A stretch of 64,000 nt of DNA from Marinirhabdus sp963793275 (GCA_963793275.1 CAWBZL010000004.1:496001-560000), one strand, 5' to 3'. Positions 52,985-62,101 are shown, numbered from the stretch's first letter. The notes: generated by a model from the sequence alone, not told the origin. Made by a program: numbers and translations.

Positions 52985-54148
52985 ATGAAAAAAGGATTTA
53001 TTATCACCGTACTAGTTGTAGTATTCTTAGGATTTATTTTAGGACTATGGTATGTTTTCAGCTTAGACAGTCAAGACCCTGTTGTATATGAAACCGAACA
53101 AGCCTCCACCCAAACTATTGTAAGAAAAACCGTAGCCACAGGGAGTATTGTTCCAAAAGAAGAGGTACTTATTAAACCAAATATTTCAGGAATTATAGAC
53201 GAAATTTTCGTAGAAGCAGGTGATATTATAGAAAGAGGTGCTCTTATTGCCAAGGTAAAAGTGGTGCCTAATGTGTCTTCACTCACCAGTGCCAAAAATA
53301 GCATAAACAGTGCCAATACTCAGGTAGAAACTGCACGGTTGGCTTTAGAAAGTCAAAAGAATATTTACCAGCGACAAAAAGAATTATTTGATAAAGGTGT
53401 AATTTCTGCCAATGAGTTTGACAATGCAGAATTGTCCTTTAACCAAGCGCAACAACGCTACAATCAGGAAAAAGTGGGATTAACGGGGGCGCGACAAAAC
53501 TTCGATATTGTAAAAACAGGAACCACCAGTGGTCTGGGATCTTCTGCCAATACCGAAATTAGAGCAACGGTTTCAGGAATGGTGCTGGATGTGCCTGTTA
53601 AAACCGGAAATCAGGTTATTGAGTCTAATAACTTTAACGATGGAACTACCATTGCAACTATTGCAGATGTGGATAAAATGATCTTTGAAGGCAAAGTAGA
53701 TGAAAGTGAAGTAGGTAAAATTACCGAAAACCTTCCTTTGGAAATTACAGTGGGCGCCATTGAAAATAAAAAGTTTGATGCCGTTTTAGATTATATCGCT
53801 CCCAAGGGTGTAAGTGAAAACGGAGCCATTCAATTTGCTATTAAGGGAACATTAAAGAAACAGGATTCTACCACCTTTATTCGTGCAGGATTAAGTGCAA
53901 ACGCTTCCATTATTCTGGCTAAAGCCGAAAACGTGATGGCTATAAAAGAAGCGCTGGTACAATATGACCCGGAAACTCAAAAACCTTTTGTAGAAGTTGC
54001 TACTGGAGACCAGGAGTTTGCCAGGAAAGACATTGAACTTGGCGTAAGTGATGGTCTTAATGTAGAAGTGAAAAGTGGCATTTCTAAAGAGGATAAAATT
54101 AAGGTTTGGAACCAGTTAAAAGCACCTCCGGCATTTGGTGGTAGATAA
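52985..54148 (+). CDS. Periplasmic adaptor (HlyD/MacA family), first
   Basis: A 387-residue membrane-fusion protein linking the ABC exporter to the outer-membrane channel. It has one N-terminal anchor helix (residues ~5-26), a lipoyl-like hairpin (KPNISGIIDEIFVEAGDII), a coiled-coil arm (residues ~105-160, TQVETARLALESQKNIYQ), then a beta-barrel domain with DVDKMIFEGKVDESEV. In its order and spacing it belongs to the MacA-type adaptors. It is 34 bp after the second permease. Confidence 0.92.
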   Translation: MKKGFIITVLVVVFLGFILGLWYVFSLDSQDPVVYETEQASTQTIVRKTVATGSIVPKEEVLIKPNISGIIDEIFVEAGDIIERGALIAKVKVVPNVSSLTSAKNSINSANTQVETARLALESQKNIYQRQKELFDKGVISANEFDNAELSFNQAQQRYNQEKVGLTGARQNFDIVKTGTTSGLGSSANTEIRATVSGMVLDVPVKTGNQVIESNNFNDGTTIATIADVDKMIFEGKVDESEVGKITENLPLEITVGAIENKKFDAVLDYIAPKGVSENGAIQFAIKGTLKKQDSTTFIRAGLSANASIILAKAENVMAIKEALVQYDPETQKPFVEVATGDQEFARKDIELGVSDGLNVEVKSGISKEDKIKVWNQLKAPPAFGGR

Positions 54149-54211
54149 TTTTTACCAGTTTTTGTAACACTTTCAACAATCAAAAGACTTATGTTTCAAC
54201 TACAATCAATC

Positions 54212-55657
54212 ATGAAAAAAAGTACCTTGTTAATTATAGTTCTGTTCCTGGGGATTTCAACCCAGGCACAAGATAAAAAATGGACGCTCGCCGAGTGCGT
54301 GCAACATGCTTTAGAAAATAATATTTCTATTAAACAAAGTGAGCTAGACTTACAACTTACCGATGCCGATAAACTTTCGGCCATAGGAAACTTTTTACCA
54401 AGTTTAAATGCTGGTGCCAGTGTTTCGGAAAATACAGGATTAAGTTTTAACCCGGTAACCAACAATGCACAAACTACCACATTTTTATCTGTTACCGGAA
54501 ATATTAATGTAGGATACACCTTGTTTGATGGTCTGCGGAACGTTCGGCAGGTACAGCGTGCTAAGCTTTCAAAGCTTTCGGCAGAATACCGTCTGGATAA
54601 AATGAAAGACGATATTGCACTCTTTGTAGCCAATGCATATCTCACCGTTTTAAATAATAAGGCAAATTTAGAGTCTGCAAAATCACAGAATCTCGTAACT
54701 ATAGAACAGATTGATAGAACAAATGCCTTGGTAGATGCGGGAACTTTGCCCAGAGGTGATTTACTGGAAATTGAAGCAACCAATGCTGGTGAACTTCAGA
54801 ATATTGCGACGCTGGAAAATGCTGTAACGATATCTCTTATTAGCCTGGCGCAGTTATTACTGGTAGAGGATTATAAAAATTTCGATATTGTTGATGAAGG
54901 ATATGATATTGTACTGAATGAAATTTCAGAAAAACCAGTAGAAGAAATTATCGCTTCAGCCGAAGAAAACAGAAGCGAGGTGAAAATAGCCGAGCAGGAT
55001 GTGGCGCTGGCAGAAAAAGACCTTCAGATCGCTAAAGCGGGGTATTTACCAACGCTTTCAGCATTTTTTGGATACAATACAAGATATACAGATGCAACTT
55101 CTTTTGAACAGTTTGTAGATCCGGATAATCCTACTTCAACACAGCAAATTGGTGTTGTGCAGGATACCGGACAGGTAGTTGTTGGGGAATTTCCAAATAC
55201 AGTTGCCAGACTGGTAGGCGCAGCACCTTTTGGAGAGCAAATATATTTGAACGATGGAATTGCTTACGGCTTACAACTTAACATTCCTATCTTTAATGGA
55301 TTTTCCGTTAGAAGTAACGTAATGAGAAGTAAGGTAAATGTTGAAAGAACTAAATACCAACTAGAACAAGCCAAGCTAGATCTAGAAAGTAACGTATACC
55401 AGGCATATGTCGATGCAAAAGGGTCTTTAAAAGCATATGAAGCTGCTCAAAAAGCGTTAGAGAGCCAGGAATTGGCCTATCAATATGCAAAAGACAGATA
55501 CGATGTTGGTTTAACCAATGCGTTCGATTTTAGCCAAAGTAAATTACGTTACGATAATACCACCATCTCTCTAAACCAGGCTAAATACGACTATATTTTT
55601 AAACTGAAAGTATTAGAATTGTTTTTTGGTGTAGAACCAACCGAACTTAAATTTTAG
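54212..55657 (+). CDS. TolC-family outer-membrane efflux protein
   Basis: An outer-membrane channel protein with an internal duplicated coiled-coil barrel. The ATG at 54212 gives a clean signal peptide (STLLIIVLFLGISTQAQ); an in-frame ATG at 54191 adds seven residues and is less likely. The mature part starts KWTLAECVQHALENNISIKQ, the typical TolC opening, and has two repeats of long heptad-patterned helices. It ends FKLKVLELFFGVEPTELKF. It lies between the two adaptor genes, so one channel may serve both. Confidence 0.9.
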   Translation: MKKSTLLIIVLFLGISTQAQDKKWTLAECVQHALENNISIKQSELDLQLTDADKLSAIGNFLPSLNAGASVSENTGLSFNPVTNNAQTTTFLSVTGNINVGYTLFDGLRNVRQVQRAKLSKLSAEYRLDKMKDDIALFVANAYLTVLNNKANLESAKSQNLVTIEQIDRTNALVDAGTLPRGDLLEIEATNAGELQNIATLENAVTISLISLAQLLLVEDYKNFDIVDEGYDIVLNEISEKPVEEIIASAEENRSEVKIAEQDVALAEKDLQIAKAGYLPTLSAFFGYNTRYTDATSFEQFVDPDNPTSTQQIGVVQDTGQVVVGEFPNTVARLVGAAPFGEQIYLNDGIAYGLQLNIPIFNGFSVRSNVMRSKVNVERTKYQLEQAKLDLESNVYQAYVDAKGSLKAYEAAQKALESQELAYQYAKDRYDVGLTNAFDFSQSKLRYDNTTISLNQAKYDYIFKLKVLELFFGVEPTELKF

Positions 55658-55661
55658 TAAA

Positions 55662-56948
55662 ATGAAAAAGACACTTATTTGGATTTCTGTTATTGTCGTT
55701 GTGCTGGTTATTCTACTGGTTGCGGGTAAAAAAATGGGCCTTTTTGGAAAAGGAGGTAATATGACGGAAGTTGAAATTTCTAAAATTGAACCAATAGATA
55801 TTACCGAAACCGTAGCAGCCACTGGAAAAATACAACCAGAAGTAGAAGTTAAAATATCATCCGAAGTTTCGGGAGAAATTATTGAACTTCCTATAAAAGA
55901 AGGACAGCAGGTAGAGAAAGGTGATTTATTGGTGCGTGTAAATCCAGATTTAATTCAGGCAGCGGTAAGCCAGTCACAGGCCGGATTACAAAACGTACGC
56001 GCACAACTAAATCAGGCCGAAGCTTCGTTAAAAAACAGCAAGGCAAACTACGAAAGAAACAAAGCACTTTTTGATAAAGGAGTGATTTCAAAATCGCAGT
56101 GGGACCAGTCCATTGCAGAATATGAAGGTGCGCAGGCCAATGTGCAATCTGTTTACTATAGTGTGCAAAGTGCTGCAGCAAACGTTAAGCAATCCCGCGA
56201 TAACTTATCCAGAACAAGTATTTTTGCACCTATGAGCGGAACTATTTCGTTGTTAGCTGCTGAGTTAGGAGAACGTGTGGTAGGAACAGCACAAATGGCA
56301 GGTACCGAAATTTTACGCGTTGCCAACCTTAGCAATATGGAGGTTGAGGTAGATGTAAACGAAAACGATATTGTAAAAGTTGCTGTTGGCGATAGTACTA
56401 TTGTTGAAGTAGATGCCTATTTAAAGAGAGAGTTTAAAGGTATTGTGACCGAAATTGCAAATTCTGCCCAAAACGCCTTGACCGCAGACCAGGTAACCAA
56501 TTTTAAAGTTAAGGTGCGGATTGTGCCAGAGTCTTATAAAGATTTAACCGAAGGAAAGCCAGAGAGTTATTCGCCTTTCCGTCCGGGAATGACAGCTACA
56601 GTAGATATTATCACCAATAAACGTAAAAATATAGTAGGAGTGCCTATTAGTGCCATTGTTATTAAAACCGATACTACCGGTAAGAAAAAAGCAAGAGGAC
56701 AAAAAGCAAACAACGATATTGATGAAAAGTTTGAATGCGTATTTGTAAAAGTTGGTGATGAAGCGAAATTACGCGTGGTAACCACAGGAATACAAAACGA
56801 CACCAATATTGAAATTTTAAGCGGACTTAAAGAAGGTGAAGAAGTAATTACTGGACCTTATAATACAGTGACTAAAACGCTGGATCCAGGTGACAAAGTA
56901 GCCCTGTTGCAAGAAGAAAAACAAACAACAAAAGACGATAAGGACTAA
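55662..56948 (+). CDS. Periplasmic adaptor (RND/MacA-like), second
   Basis: A 428-residue adaptor with an N-terminal anchor helix (WISVIVVVLVILLVAG). It has a lipoyl-type hairpin (KISSEVSGEIIELPIKEGQQ), a long coiled coil (residues ~105-175) and a beta-barrel domain. A further C-terminal domain is linked by a Lys-rich segment near residue 345 (TGKKKARGQKANND). The stop overlaps the tsaB start by one base. A cluster with two adaptors for one ATPase is unusual; see findings. Confidence 0.92.
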   Translation: MKKTLIWISVIVVVLVILLVAGKKMGLFGKGGNMTEVEISKIEPIDITETVAATGKIQPEVEVKISSEVSGEIIELPIKEGQQVEKGDLLVRVNPDLIQAAVSQSQAGLQNVRAQLNQAEASLKNSKANYERNKALFDKGVISKSQWDQSIAEYEGAQANVQSVYYSVQSAAANVKQSRDNLSRTSIFAPMSGTISLLAAELGERVVGTAQMAGTEILRVANLSNMEVEVDVNENDIVKVAVGDSTIVEVDAYLKREFKGIVTEIANSAQNALTADQVTNFKVKVRIVPESYKDLTEGKPESYSPFRPGMTATVDIITNKRKNIVGVPISAIVIKTDTTGKKKARGQKANNDIDEKFECVFVKVGDEAKLRVVTTGIQNDTNIEILSGLKEGEEVITGPYNTVTKTLDPGDKVALLQEEKQTTKDDKD

Positions 56949-57601
56949 TGGCAGTAGTGCTTTGTATAGAAACAGCCACAACAAATTGTTCTGTAGCGCT
57001 TTCGGTTAACGGAAGCGTTACTGCTTTTAGAGAAGATCCGGATAAAAATTACAGCCACGCAGAGCGGCTCCATGTTTTTATTGAAGAAATTCTTAAAGAT
57101 GCTAGTATGAAAGCTTCTAATCTGGAGGCTATAGCAGTAAGTAAAGGTCCTGGAAGTTATACGGGTTTGCGTATAGGCGTTTCTACAGCAAAGGGATTAT
57201 GCTATGCGTTGGATATACCTTTAATTTCTATCCCAACGTTGGAGGTACTTGCTTCAAAAGTAAACGATAACGCTACAGTTATCCCAATGCTGGATGCCAG
57301 ACGTATGGAAGTATACGCTGCTGTATATATACAAGGAAAGGAGATTCGTGAGACACGTGCTGAAATTTTAACCGAAACTTCCTTTGCTTCCTATCTTGCC
57401 GAAGGAAAAACTATTTTTATAGGAAGTGGGGTGGAGAAATTCAAAACGACGAGTGTACACCCAAATGCTAAATTTTTACTGGATGAGTTACCATCAGCAA
57501 AACAAATGGCGCTTTTAGCCGAAAAAAAATTTAATGATAGGACTTTTGAAGATGTAGCTTATTTTGAGCCGTATTATTTAAAGGACTTTAAGATGGGCTA
57601 A
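56948..57601 (+). CDS. tsaB: tRNA threonylcarbamoyladenosine biosynthesis protein TsaB
   Basis: A 217-residue ASKHA-fold scaffold protein that acts with TsaD and TsaE in making the t6A modification at position 37 of tRNAs reading ANN codons. It starts AVVLCIETATTNCSVALSV and contains AVSKGPGSYTGLRIGVSTAKG, the TsaB signature, then IPMLDARRMEVYAAVY. Length is usual. It overlaps the preceding adaptor gene by one base (TAATG). It ends 3 bp from the opposing gene at 57605, with no terminator between. Confidence 0.95.
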   Translation: MAVVLCIETATTNCSVALSVNGSVTAFREDPDKNYSHAERLHVFIEEILKDASMKASNLEAIAVSKGPGSYTGLRIGVSTAKGLCYALDIPLISIPTLEVLASKVNDNATVIPMLDARRMEVYAAVYIQGKEIRETRAEILTETSFASYLAEGKTIFIGSGVEKFKTTSVHPNAKFLLDELPSAKQMALLAEKKFNDRTFEDVAYFEPYYLKDFKMG

Positions 57602-57604
57602 CGT

Positions 57605-58333
57605 TTACAGCTCTATATTTTCTAAAGAATTGAAATAGATAACTGTTTCAATTAAATCGTCCTCATAATTAAGGTTGAGCTTGTTTTTTGAAACAAACGC
57701 TTTGATAGCTTCCTGGTTTTTTCCAAAGACTTTCAATTTTCTGCTTCTGGAGGTGGGTAGTTCGTAGAATTTACCGTTTTTGGTAACTAGGTAATACACA
57801 GGTTTGTCTTCAAATTTTGCCAGAATATCTCTAGTGATCGAAGTTTTAGCAGGTACTGCCGGAGAAAACTTTTTATTCATTTTTTTGAAGACATCAACTT
57901 TGTCTCCTTCATATAAAACCTGAAAATAGCCTCCACCTTCAATACCTCCCAGGTAGGCAACAAACACAAATATGTCATCTACTATTTTCACAAAAATATC
58001 CGGAGATTTTGTGAGCGCTTTTGCTTTACTCATAGGGCTTTCCAGAGATTCTTTTACTTCAATTTCATCTGCAACAGCATTATAGCGGAGCGCTACATTT
58101 CGAGCGAGTAGTTTTTTATTTTTATAAATGTTTCCCGGTAAAAAAGAAGGGTTGTTATAAGGGGTGCCTTTGTAGCTTGACGTCTCTTTATAATCTATAA
58201 ACTTATCTTCTCTCTTGATAAACTCATCTAATTGGTATAAGCTATTTACAAATCTACGCCCGTCAATATCTTGTGCCTTTAAACTGCTATAGCCTAAAGA
58301 ACATAGAATACCTAAAACAAGAATTTTTTTCAT
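57605..58333 (-). CDS. Secreted protein of unknown function, paralogue 1 of a local family
   Basis: A 242-residue exported protein with a signal peptide (ILVLGILCSLGYSSLKAQ). It is a paralogue of the genes at 60549-61277 and 61283-61972. Shared features, in order, are YTxTPYNNPSFLPGNIY-like, ARNVALRYNAVADEIEVKES, TKSPDIFVKIVDDIFVF, GGIEGGGYFQVLYEG and FYELPTSRSRKLKVFGK. No catalytic motif is visible and I know no function. It is divergent from the TPR/AraC regulator gene, with a 293-bp gap carrying a promoter conserved with that at 62018. Confidence 0.78.
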   Translation of the reverse strand: MKKILVLGILCSLGYSSLKAQDIDGRRFVNSLYQLDEFIKREDKFIDYKETSSYKGTPYNNPSFLPGNIYKNKKLLARNVALRYNAVADEIEVKESLESPMSKAKALTKSPDIFVKIVDDIFVFVAYLGGIEGGGYFQVLYEGDKVDVFKKMNKKFSPAVPAKTSITRDILAKFEDKPVYYLVTKNGKFYELPTSRSRKLKVFGKNQEAIKAFVSKNKLNLNYEDDLIETVIYFNSLENIEL

Positions 58334-58377
58334 AGCTTAACTTTAAATTAAAATTATAGAGTTGTAGCTGGTTGCAG

Positions 58378-58409
58378 TAAAAATAAGCGACTCTTATGGT
58401 TTCAACAAA
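58378..58409 (-). promoter_or_regulatory. Promoter of paralogue 1, conserved with the paralogue 3 promoter
   Basis: On the minus strand, TATTTTTA (58378-58385) is a 7-of-8 match to TAnnTTTG. The plus-strand sequence TTCAACAAA (58401-58409) supplies a TTG at -33 and is identical, at identical spacing, to 62041-62049. Confidence 0.5.
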
Positions 58410-58443
58410 ATATATACCTTTTAAATACAGGAAGCCTCACGAC

Positions 58444-58461
58444 TTTTATAAATTACGACTT
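58444..58461 (-). promoter_or_regulatory. Upstream element shared by the two paralogue promoters
   Basis: The plus-strand sequence TTTTATAAATTACGACTT is 66 bp from the first base of the -7 element. The copy at 62084-62101 (TTTTATAAATGACGACTT) differs by one base and has the same 66-bp offset. Another ACGACTT at 58440-58446 makes a direct repeat here. Confidence 0.55.
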
Positions 58462-58626
58462 GTAAAAAAGTATTCAACTAATTGTTTTACAGGTATTTAT
58501 ATTTATAACGAAGTAGTGTTTGTTTATTTTCTTTTACCCTTTGGTATAAAAAACTACCTTTATTCTTAGGTATTTTAAGCAATGTAAGAGTGCTTATGAA
58601 GCCTAAATACCTGTACGCCAACTCAT

Positions 58627-60321
58627 ATGTTTTATAGAATAATTTTTGTTTTTGTATTCATTTTCAGCACCTATGGTGTTGGCGCTCAGACTATGGATGT
58701 GCAGAAACTCCGGAAAAACTCTTATGAGGATCTTATCGCATTATTTGATGAAACAGTAAAAGATACCCTTAATGCTAAAGCAATTGCAAAAGCATATATC
58801 TTAAATGCCACAGCAGCTAACGATAGTACAAAAATGGCGCGTGGGTACCAACGTATGGCCTTTGTTTCAGAAATAGAGGAGGCAGTTACCTATTTAGATA
58901 CCACTATTGTTTTATCTAAAAACAGCACACATCCTAATTTCCCGGCTATTGGCTATTTATTTAAATCGTATTACCTGTATACGTTGGAAAAATATGAAGA
59001 GAGTCTCCAAAATGCTGTTACTGCGTATCAATTTGCAAAAAAGAAACAGAATATAGATCAGCAGATAACGGCATTGCACCAAATAAACGGGGTAAACGAG
59101 TTGTGGGGTGATTACGAAAAAGCCTTGGAGACAGAATTGGTAACTAAAGAGCTCCTGTTTCAGAATAAAAACTCTGAACTATTTGCTGAAAATTATCTGG
59201 CCTCACTTGAAGGTATTGGAAACTGCTTTGTACGGCTTCATAAACCAGACTCTGCGTTGGTGTATTATAAAAAAGGGATTGTGGAAGCACTTAAAAATAA
59301 AGACTCTATCACATACTATGCATTTGTTTCAAAAAGCGGAAATGCGCTGGCGGTTAAAGGCAATTATAGTGCTGCCAAAGACAGCTTACAGAAAGCGCAC
59401 ACCTATAAAGACTATTTTATTAATAGTTACGAGACGCAATACAATTACTATATGGGAATGAGCTTTATGGCTGAAAACAACGTCTCTTTAGGAGTGGATT
59501 ATTTTAAGAAGGTAGATTCCATTTATACCGCCAAAAATGTTTTATACCCGGAATTACCCGAAGTATACGATAGATTGGTTGGATTTTATAAAGAAAATGG
59601 TGACCAAAAAACGCAACTGCTCTACATGCAGAAATTGGTAGACGTGGTAAAACAGATCGATGCAAAGCGTGTGGAGGTTAAAAGCAAAATAGCTGAAGAA
59701 TATGAAATCCCATTATTACTGGAAGAAAAAAACGAGCTTATCAATCAATTAGAAGAAACCAATGCTGCTTCTCGTAAGACGGTTTGGGGGATTGCGGGGG
59801 TGTTGGTGTTAAGTTTATTGGTGTTGTTATATTATGTGAGGAGACAGCGTGTGTTCAAAAAGCGTTTCCAAAGCCTTATGGAACAGCAGGAAGCCGAAAA
59901 TAAAACAACGGAGACCATTGCTCCACGCAGTAGCGAGGAAGATGCTACAGCTCAGGTTTTAGATATTTCAGAAGACATTGTGACCGATATTTTAAAAGAG
60001 CTGGAAATATTTGAACGTGAAAAACAATTTTTGTCCAGTAAAATTAAACTTACAGGATTGGCTAAAGCTTGTAACACTAATTCTACCTACTTGTCTAAGG
60101 TGATAAATTTTAGAAAAGATAAGAATTTCTCTACGTATATAAACGAGCTTAGGGTTCAGTATTCTTTTAATGAACTTAAGACTAATTCAGTTTTTAGAAA
60201 ATATACCATAAAAGCTATTGCCGGGGAGTGTGGCTTTAAAAGTGCAGAGTCTTTTTCTAAGGCCTTTTATAAAAAATATGGTATTTATCCTTCGTATTAT
60301 ATAAAGCAATTAGAGGAGTAG
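58627..60321 (+). CDS. Membrane-anchored TPR sensor with AraC-type DNA-binding domain
   Basis: A 564-residue one-component regulator. It has a signal peptide (FVFVFIFSTYGVGAQ), then about 350 residues of TPR-like helical repeats (EKYEESLQNAVTAYQFAKK, PDSALVYYKKGI). A single membrane helix lies near residues 385-405 (WGIAGVLVLSLLVLLYYV), followed by a cytoplasmic linker and a C-terminal AraC-type helix-turn-helix domain of about 100 residues. That domain contains ACNTNSTYLSKVINFRKD, INELRVQYSFNELK and KAIAGECGFKSAESFSKAFYKKYG. Such Bacteroidota regulators sense periplasmic signals and act directly on DNA, as known for the family. Its neighbours are three paralogous secreted proteins, which suggest themselves as targets. 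Confidence 0.88.
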   Translation: MFYRIIFVFVFIFSTYGVGAQTMDVQKLRKNSYEDLIALFDETVKDTLNAKAIAKAYILNATAANDSTKMARGYQRMAFVSEIEEAVTYLDTTIVLSKNSTHPNFPAIGYLFKSYYLYTLEKYEESLQNAVTAYQFAKKKQNIDQQITALHQINGVNELWGDYEKALETELVTKELLFQNKNSELFAENYLASLEGIGNCFVRLHKPDSALVYYKKGIVEALKNKDSITYYAFVSKSGNALAVKGNYSAAKDSLQKAHTYKDYFINSYETQYNYYMGMSFMAENNVSLGVDYFKKVDSIYTAKNVLYPELPEVYDRLVGFYKENGDQKTQLLYMQKLVDVVKQIDAKRVEVKSKIAEEYEIPLLLEEKNELINQLEETNAASRKTVWGIAGVLVLSLLVLLYYVRRQRVFKKRFQSLMEQQEAENKTTETIAPRSSEEDATAQVLDISEDIVTDILKELEIFEREKQFLSSKIKLTGLAKACNTNSTYLSKVINFRKDKNFSTYINELRVQYSFNELKTNSVFRKYTIKAIAGECGFKSAESFSKAFYKKYGIYPSYYIKQLEE

Positions 60322-60494
60322 TATTAGTGATATTTTGAATATCCAATAATTAGATTGAGCTCAAAAGTAATACGCTGGTTTGGTCGCTATAGGAATAGCG
60401 TCTATAATCAAGAATCATTTTCAGGCTATTTTAAGTGCTAATTTTTCTTAAAGGATATTTCAGATTACAGCAAAACGAACTGGAAAAATAGTAC

Positions 60495-60525
60495 CACAAA
60501 AAAAGCTGCAACTAATTGCAGCTTT
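60495..60525. terminator. Bidirectional terminator between the regulator and paralogue 2
   Basis: AAAGCTGCAA (60502-60511) pairs with TTGCAGCTTT (60516-60525), preceded by A residues, which act as a T run for the minus-strand operon ending at 60549. A second hairpin CGCTAT/ATAGCG lies at 60385-60400. Confidence 0.85.
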
Positions 60526-60548
60526 AATTAATTATAAGAACGTATCTC

Positions 60549-61277
60549 TTACAAAGTGTCGTAATGCTTTACGGCACGTAGCAGGTCTTTTTCCTCACTA
60601 ATATCTAAGTTATTGTCTTTTACGAAATCTTTCATAGTATCATAGGACTTACCAAAAACTTTTAATCTTCTTTTTTTAGATCTTGGCATCTCGTAGAATT
60701 TACCATTTTTATCTGCGAGGTAGTATGTTATATCATCGGTAAATTTTGCCGGGGTTGAAGTAGTGATAGAACTCGTTGCTTTTTTCTCTGGCTTAAAATC
60801 TTTCTCTAATTTTTTATACAAATCTACTTTCTTACCTTCATGAACTACTTGAAAATAACCTCCACCTTCAATTCCACCTTTATATGGAGCAAATATGTAA
60901 ATATCGTCTACTATTTTTACAAATATGTCAGGAGATTTTGTAAGTACTTTTGCTTGATCGTCGGGCGTAGTTAAAGATTCTTTTACTTCTAACTCGTCTG
61001 CTACAGCATTATATCTCACTGCAATATTGGTTGCTAGAAGCTCATTGTTTTGGTAAATATTACCAGGCAGATAATTCTTATTATTATAAGGAGTTCCTGT
61101 GTAGGATTCTACGTCTTTATAATTTACGAATTTATCTTGTCTTTTAATGAATTCATCTACTTGAAATAAATCTGCTGTAAATTGTCTATTTGCATAACCT
61201 TCATTTTGTGCAAGTAAAGTACCGGCAAAAAATAGCAAGCAAATAACGGTTACATTTTTAATGATTCTCTTTTTCAT
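60549..61277 (-). CDS. Secreted protein of unknown function, paralogue 2
   Basis: A 242-residue exported protein with a signal peptide (VTVICLLFFAGTLLAQ). It is the closest relative of paralogue 1, with the same length and the same order of motifs: AVRYNAVADELEVKES, LTKSPDIFVKIVDDIYIF, GGIEGGGYFQVVHEG and FYEMPRSKKRRLKVFGK. It is the second gene of a two-gene operon, 5 bp after paralogue 3. No known function or catalytic site. Confidence 0.78.
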   Translation of the reverse strand: MKKRIIKNVTVICLLFFAGTLLAQNEGYANRQFTADLFQVDEFIKRQDKFVNYKDVESYTGTPYNNKNYLPGNIYQNNELLATNIAVRYNAVADELEVKESLTTPDDQAKVLTKSPDIFVKIVDDIYIFAPYKGGIEGGGYFQVVHEGKKVDLYKKLEKDFKPEKKATSSITTSTPAKFTDDITYYLADKNGKFYEMPRSKKRRLKVFGKSYDTMKDFVKDNNLDISEEKDLLRAVKHYDTL

Positions 61278-61282
61278 AAATT

Positions 61283-61972
61283 TTATTTTAAAGTATTATA
61301 ATATGCCACCAGTTTTTCCAAACTGTAATCTTTGTTGATGTTTAATTTATTTTCCTTTACGTATCTTTTTAATTTTTTGGTATGCGAAGGAAATGCTTTT
61401 AATTTTCTGTTTCTTGAACCAGATAACTCTATTGGAGTTCCGTTTACTGGAACCAAATATAAATCTTCCTGATCTTTATAGGTTGGTGGGACATCTCTGG
61501 CAACACTATTTACAGCCTTCATTCCTTCAATAAACTCTTTTGAAATCTTTTTGTACAAGTGGTGCGTTTCACCTTCATATAACACCTTAAAGTATCCACT
61601 GGCAACTTCTTCTGAAACTGGCTTTACGTAAACAAATACGTCATTTAATAAACGTACATAAATATCTTTATCCATTTTTAAAACCTTTGCCTGCTCCTCT
61701 GCCATAGCTATATTGCTTTTCACCTCCATCTCGTCTCTTAAAGCATTATATCTTACCGCTACGTTGCTTGCTACCAACTTTCCATTCTTGTAAATGTTTC
61801 CAGATTTAAACTCATCACTTTCATAAGGGGTTCCCGCATATCTATCGTTATTTTTTAAACTAATAGATTTAGTTGTTAAATAGTCGTTTGTAGTTGGAGT
61901 GTCTACTGCTTTTTGTGCTACAGCGGTAGCAATAAATAAAACTGATAAGGTGGCAGTCAATAATGTTTTCAT
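61283..61972 (-). CDS. Secreted protein of unknown function, paralogue 3
   Basis: A 229-residue exported protein with a signal peptide (LLTATLSVLFIATAVAQ). It is the most diverged of the three, but keeps AVRYNALRDEMEVKSN, KVLKMDKDIYVRLLNDVFVYV, ASGYFKVLYEGETH and ELSGSRNRKLKAF. It lacks the GGIEGGG segment of the other two. It is first in the operon with paralogue 2 and has a strong promoter at 62018-62049. Function unknown. Confidence 0.76.
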   Translation of the reverse strand: MKTLLTATLSVLFIATAVAQKAVDTPTTNDYLTTKSISLKNNDRYAGTPYESDEFKSGNIYKNGKLVASNVAVRYNALRDEMEVKSNIAMAEEQAKVLKMDKDIYVRLLNDVFVYVKPVSEEVASGYFKVLYEGETHHLYKKISKEFIEGMKAVNSVARDVPPTYKDQEDLYLVPVNGTPIELSGSRNRKLKAFPSHTKKLKRYVKENKLNINKDYSLEKLVAYYNTLK

Positions 61973-62017
61973 AGGGTAAAATTAAATTTTTAAAATGTTT
62001 ACTCTGAAAAGATGTTT

Positions 62018-62049
62018 CAAAAGTATCTACTAAGTTCAAGTTCAACAAA
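62018..62049 (-). promoter_or_regulatory. Promoter of the paralogue 3-2 operon
   Basis: On the minus strand: a TTTG (plus-strand CAAA, 62046-62049), 20 bp, then TACTTTTG (62018-62025), an exact TAnnTTTG match at the ideal spacing, 46 bp before the start codon. Confidence 0.65.
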
Positions 62050-62083
62050 CATGTTGCAATTAAAATGCCAAAAGCAAGTCTGT

Positions 62084-62101
62084 TTTTATAAATGACGACT
62101 T
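62084..62101 (-). promoter_or_regulatory. Upstream element shared with the paralogue 1 promoter
   Basis: TTTTATAAATGACGACTT on the plus strand. It matches 58444-58461 in 17 of 18 bases, and both lie 66 bp from the first base of their -7 element. Probably a common regulator site. Confidence 0.55.

Larger units (their letters stand above)
58334..58626. other. Divergent regulatory gap between paralogue 1 and the TPR/AraC regulator
   Basis: This 293-bp gap holds the promoter and element listed above. It also holds several AGGTA/TACCT words, including a TACCT (58555-58559) / AGGTA (58568-58572) inverted repeat and nearby copies at 58490, 58568 and 58606. They could be regulator sites; no experimental support is visible. 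Confidence 0.4.

Noticed and set aside
58334..58626. Short coding frame in the divergent gap
   Set aside because: No frame with a plausible start and codon use; conserved sequence blocks look like promoter elements instead.
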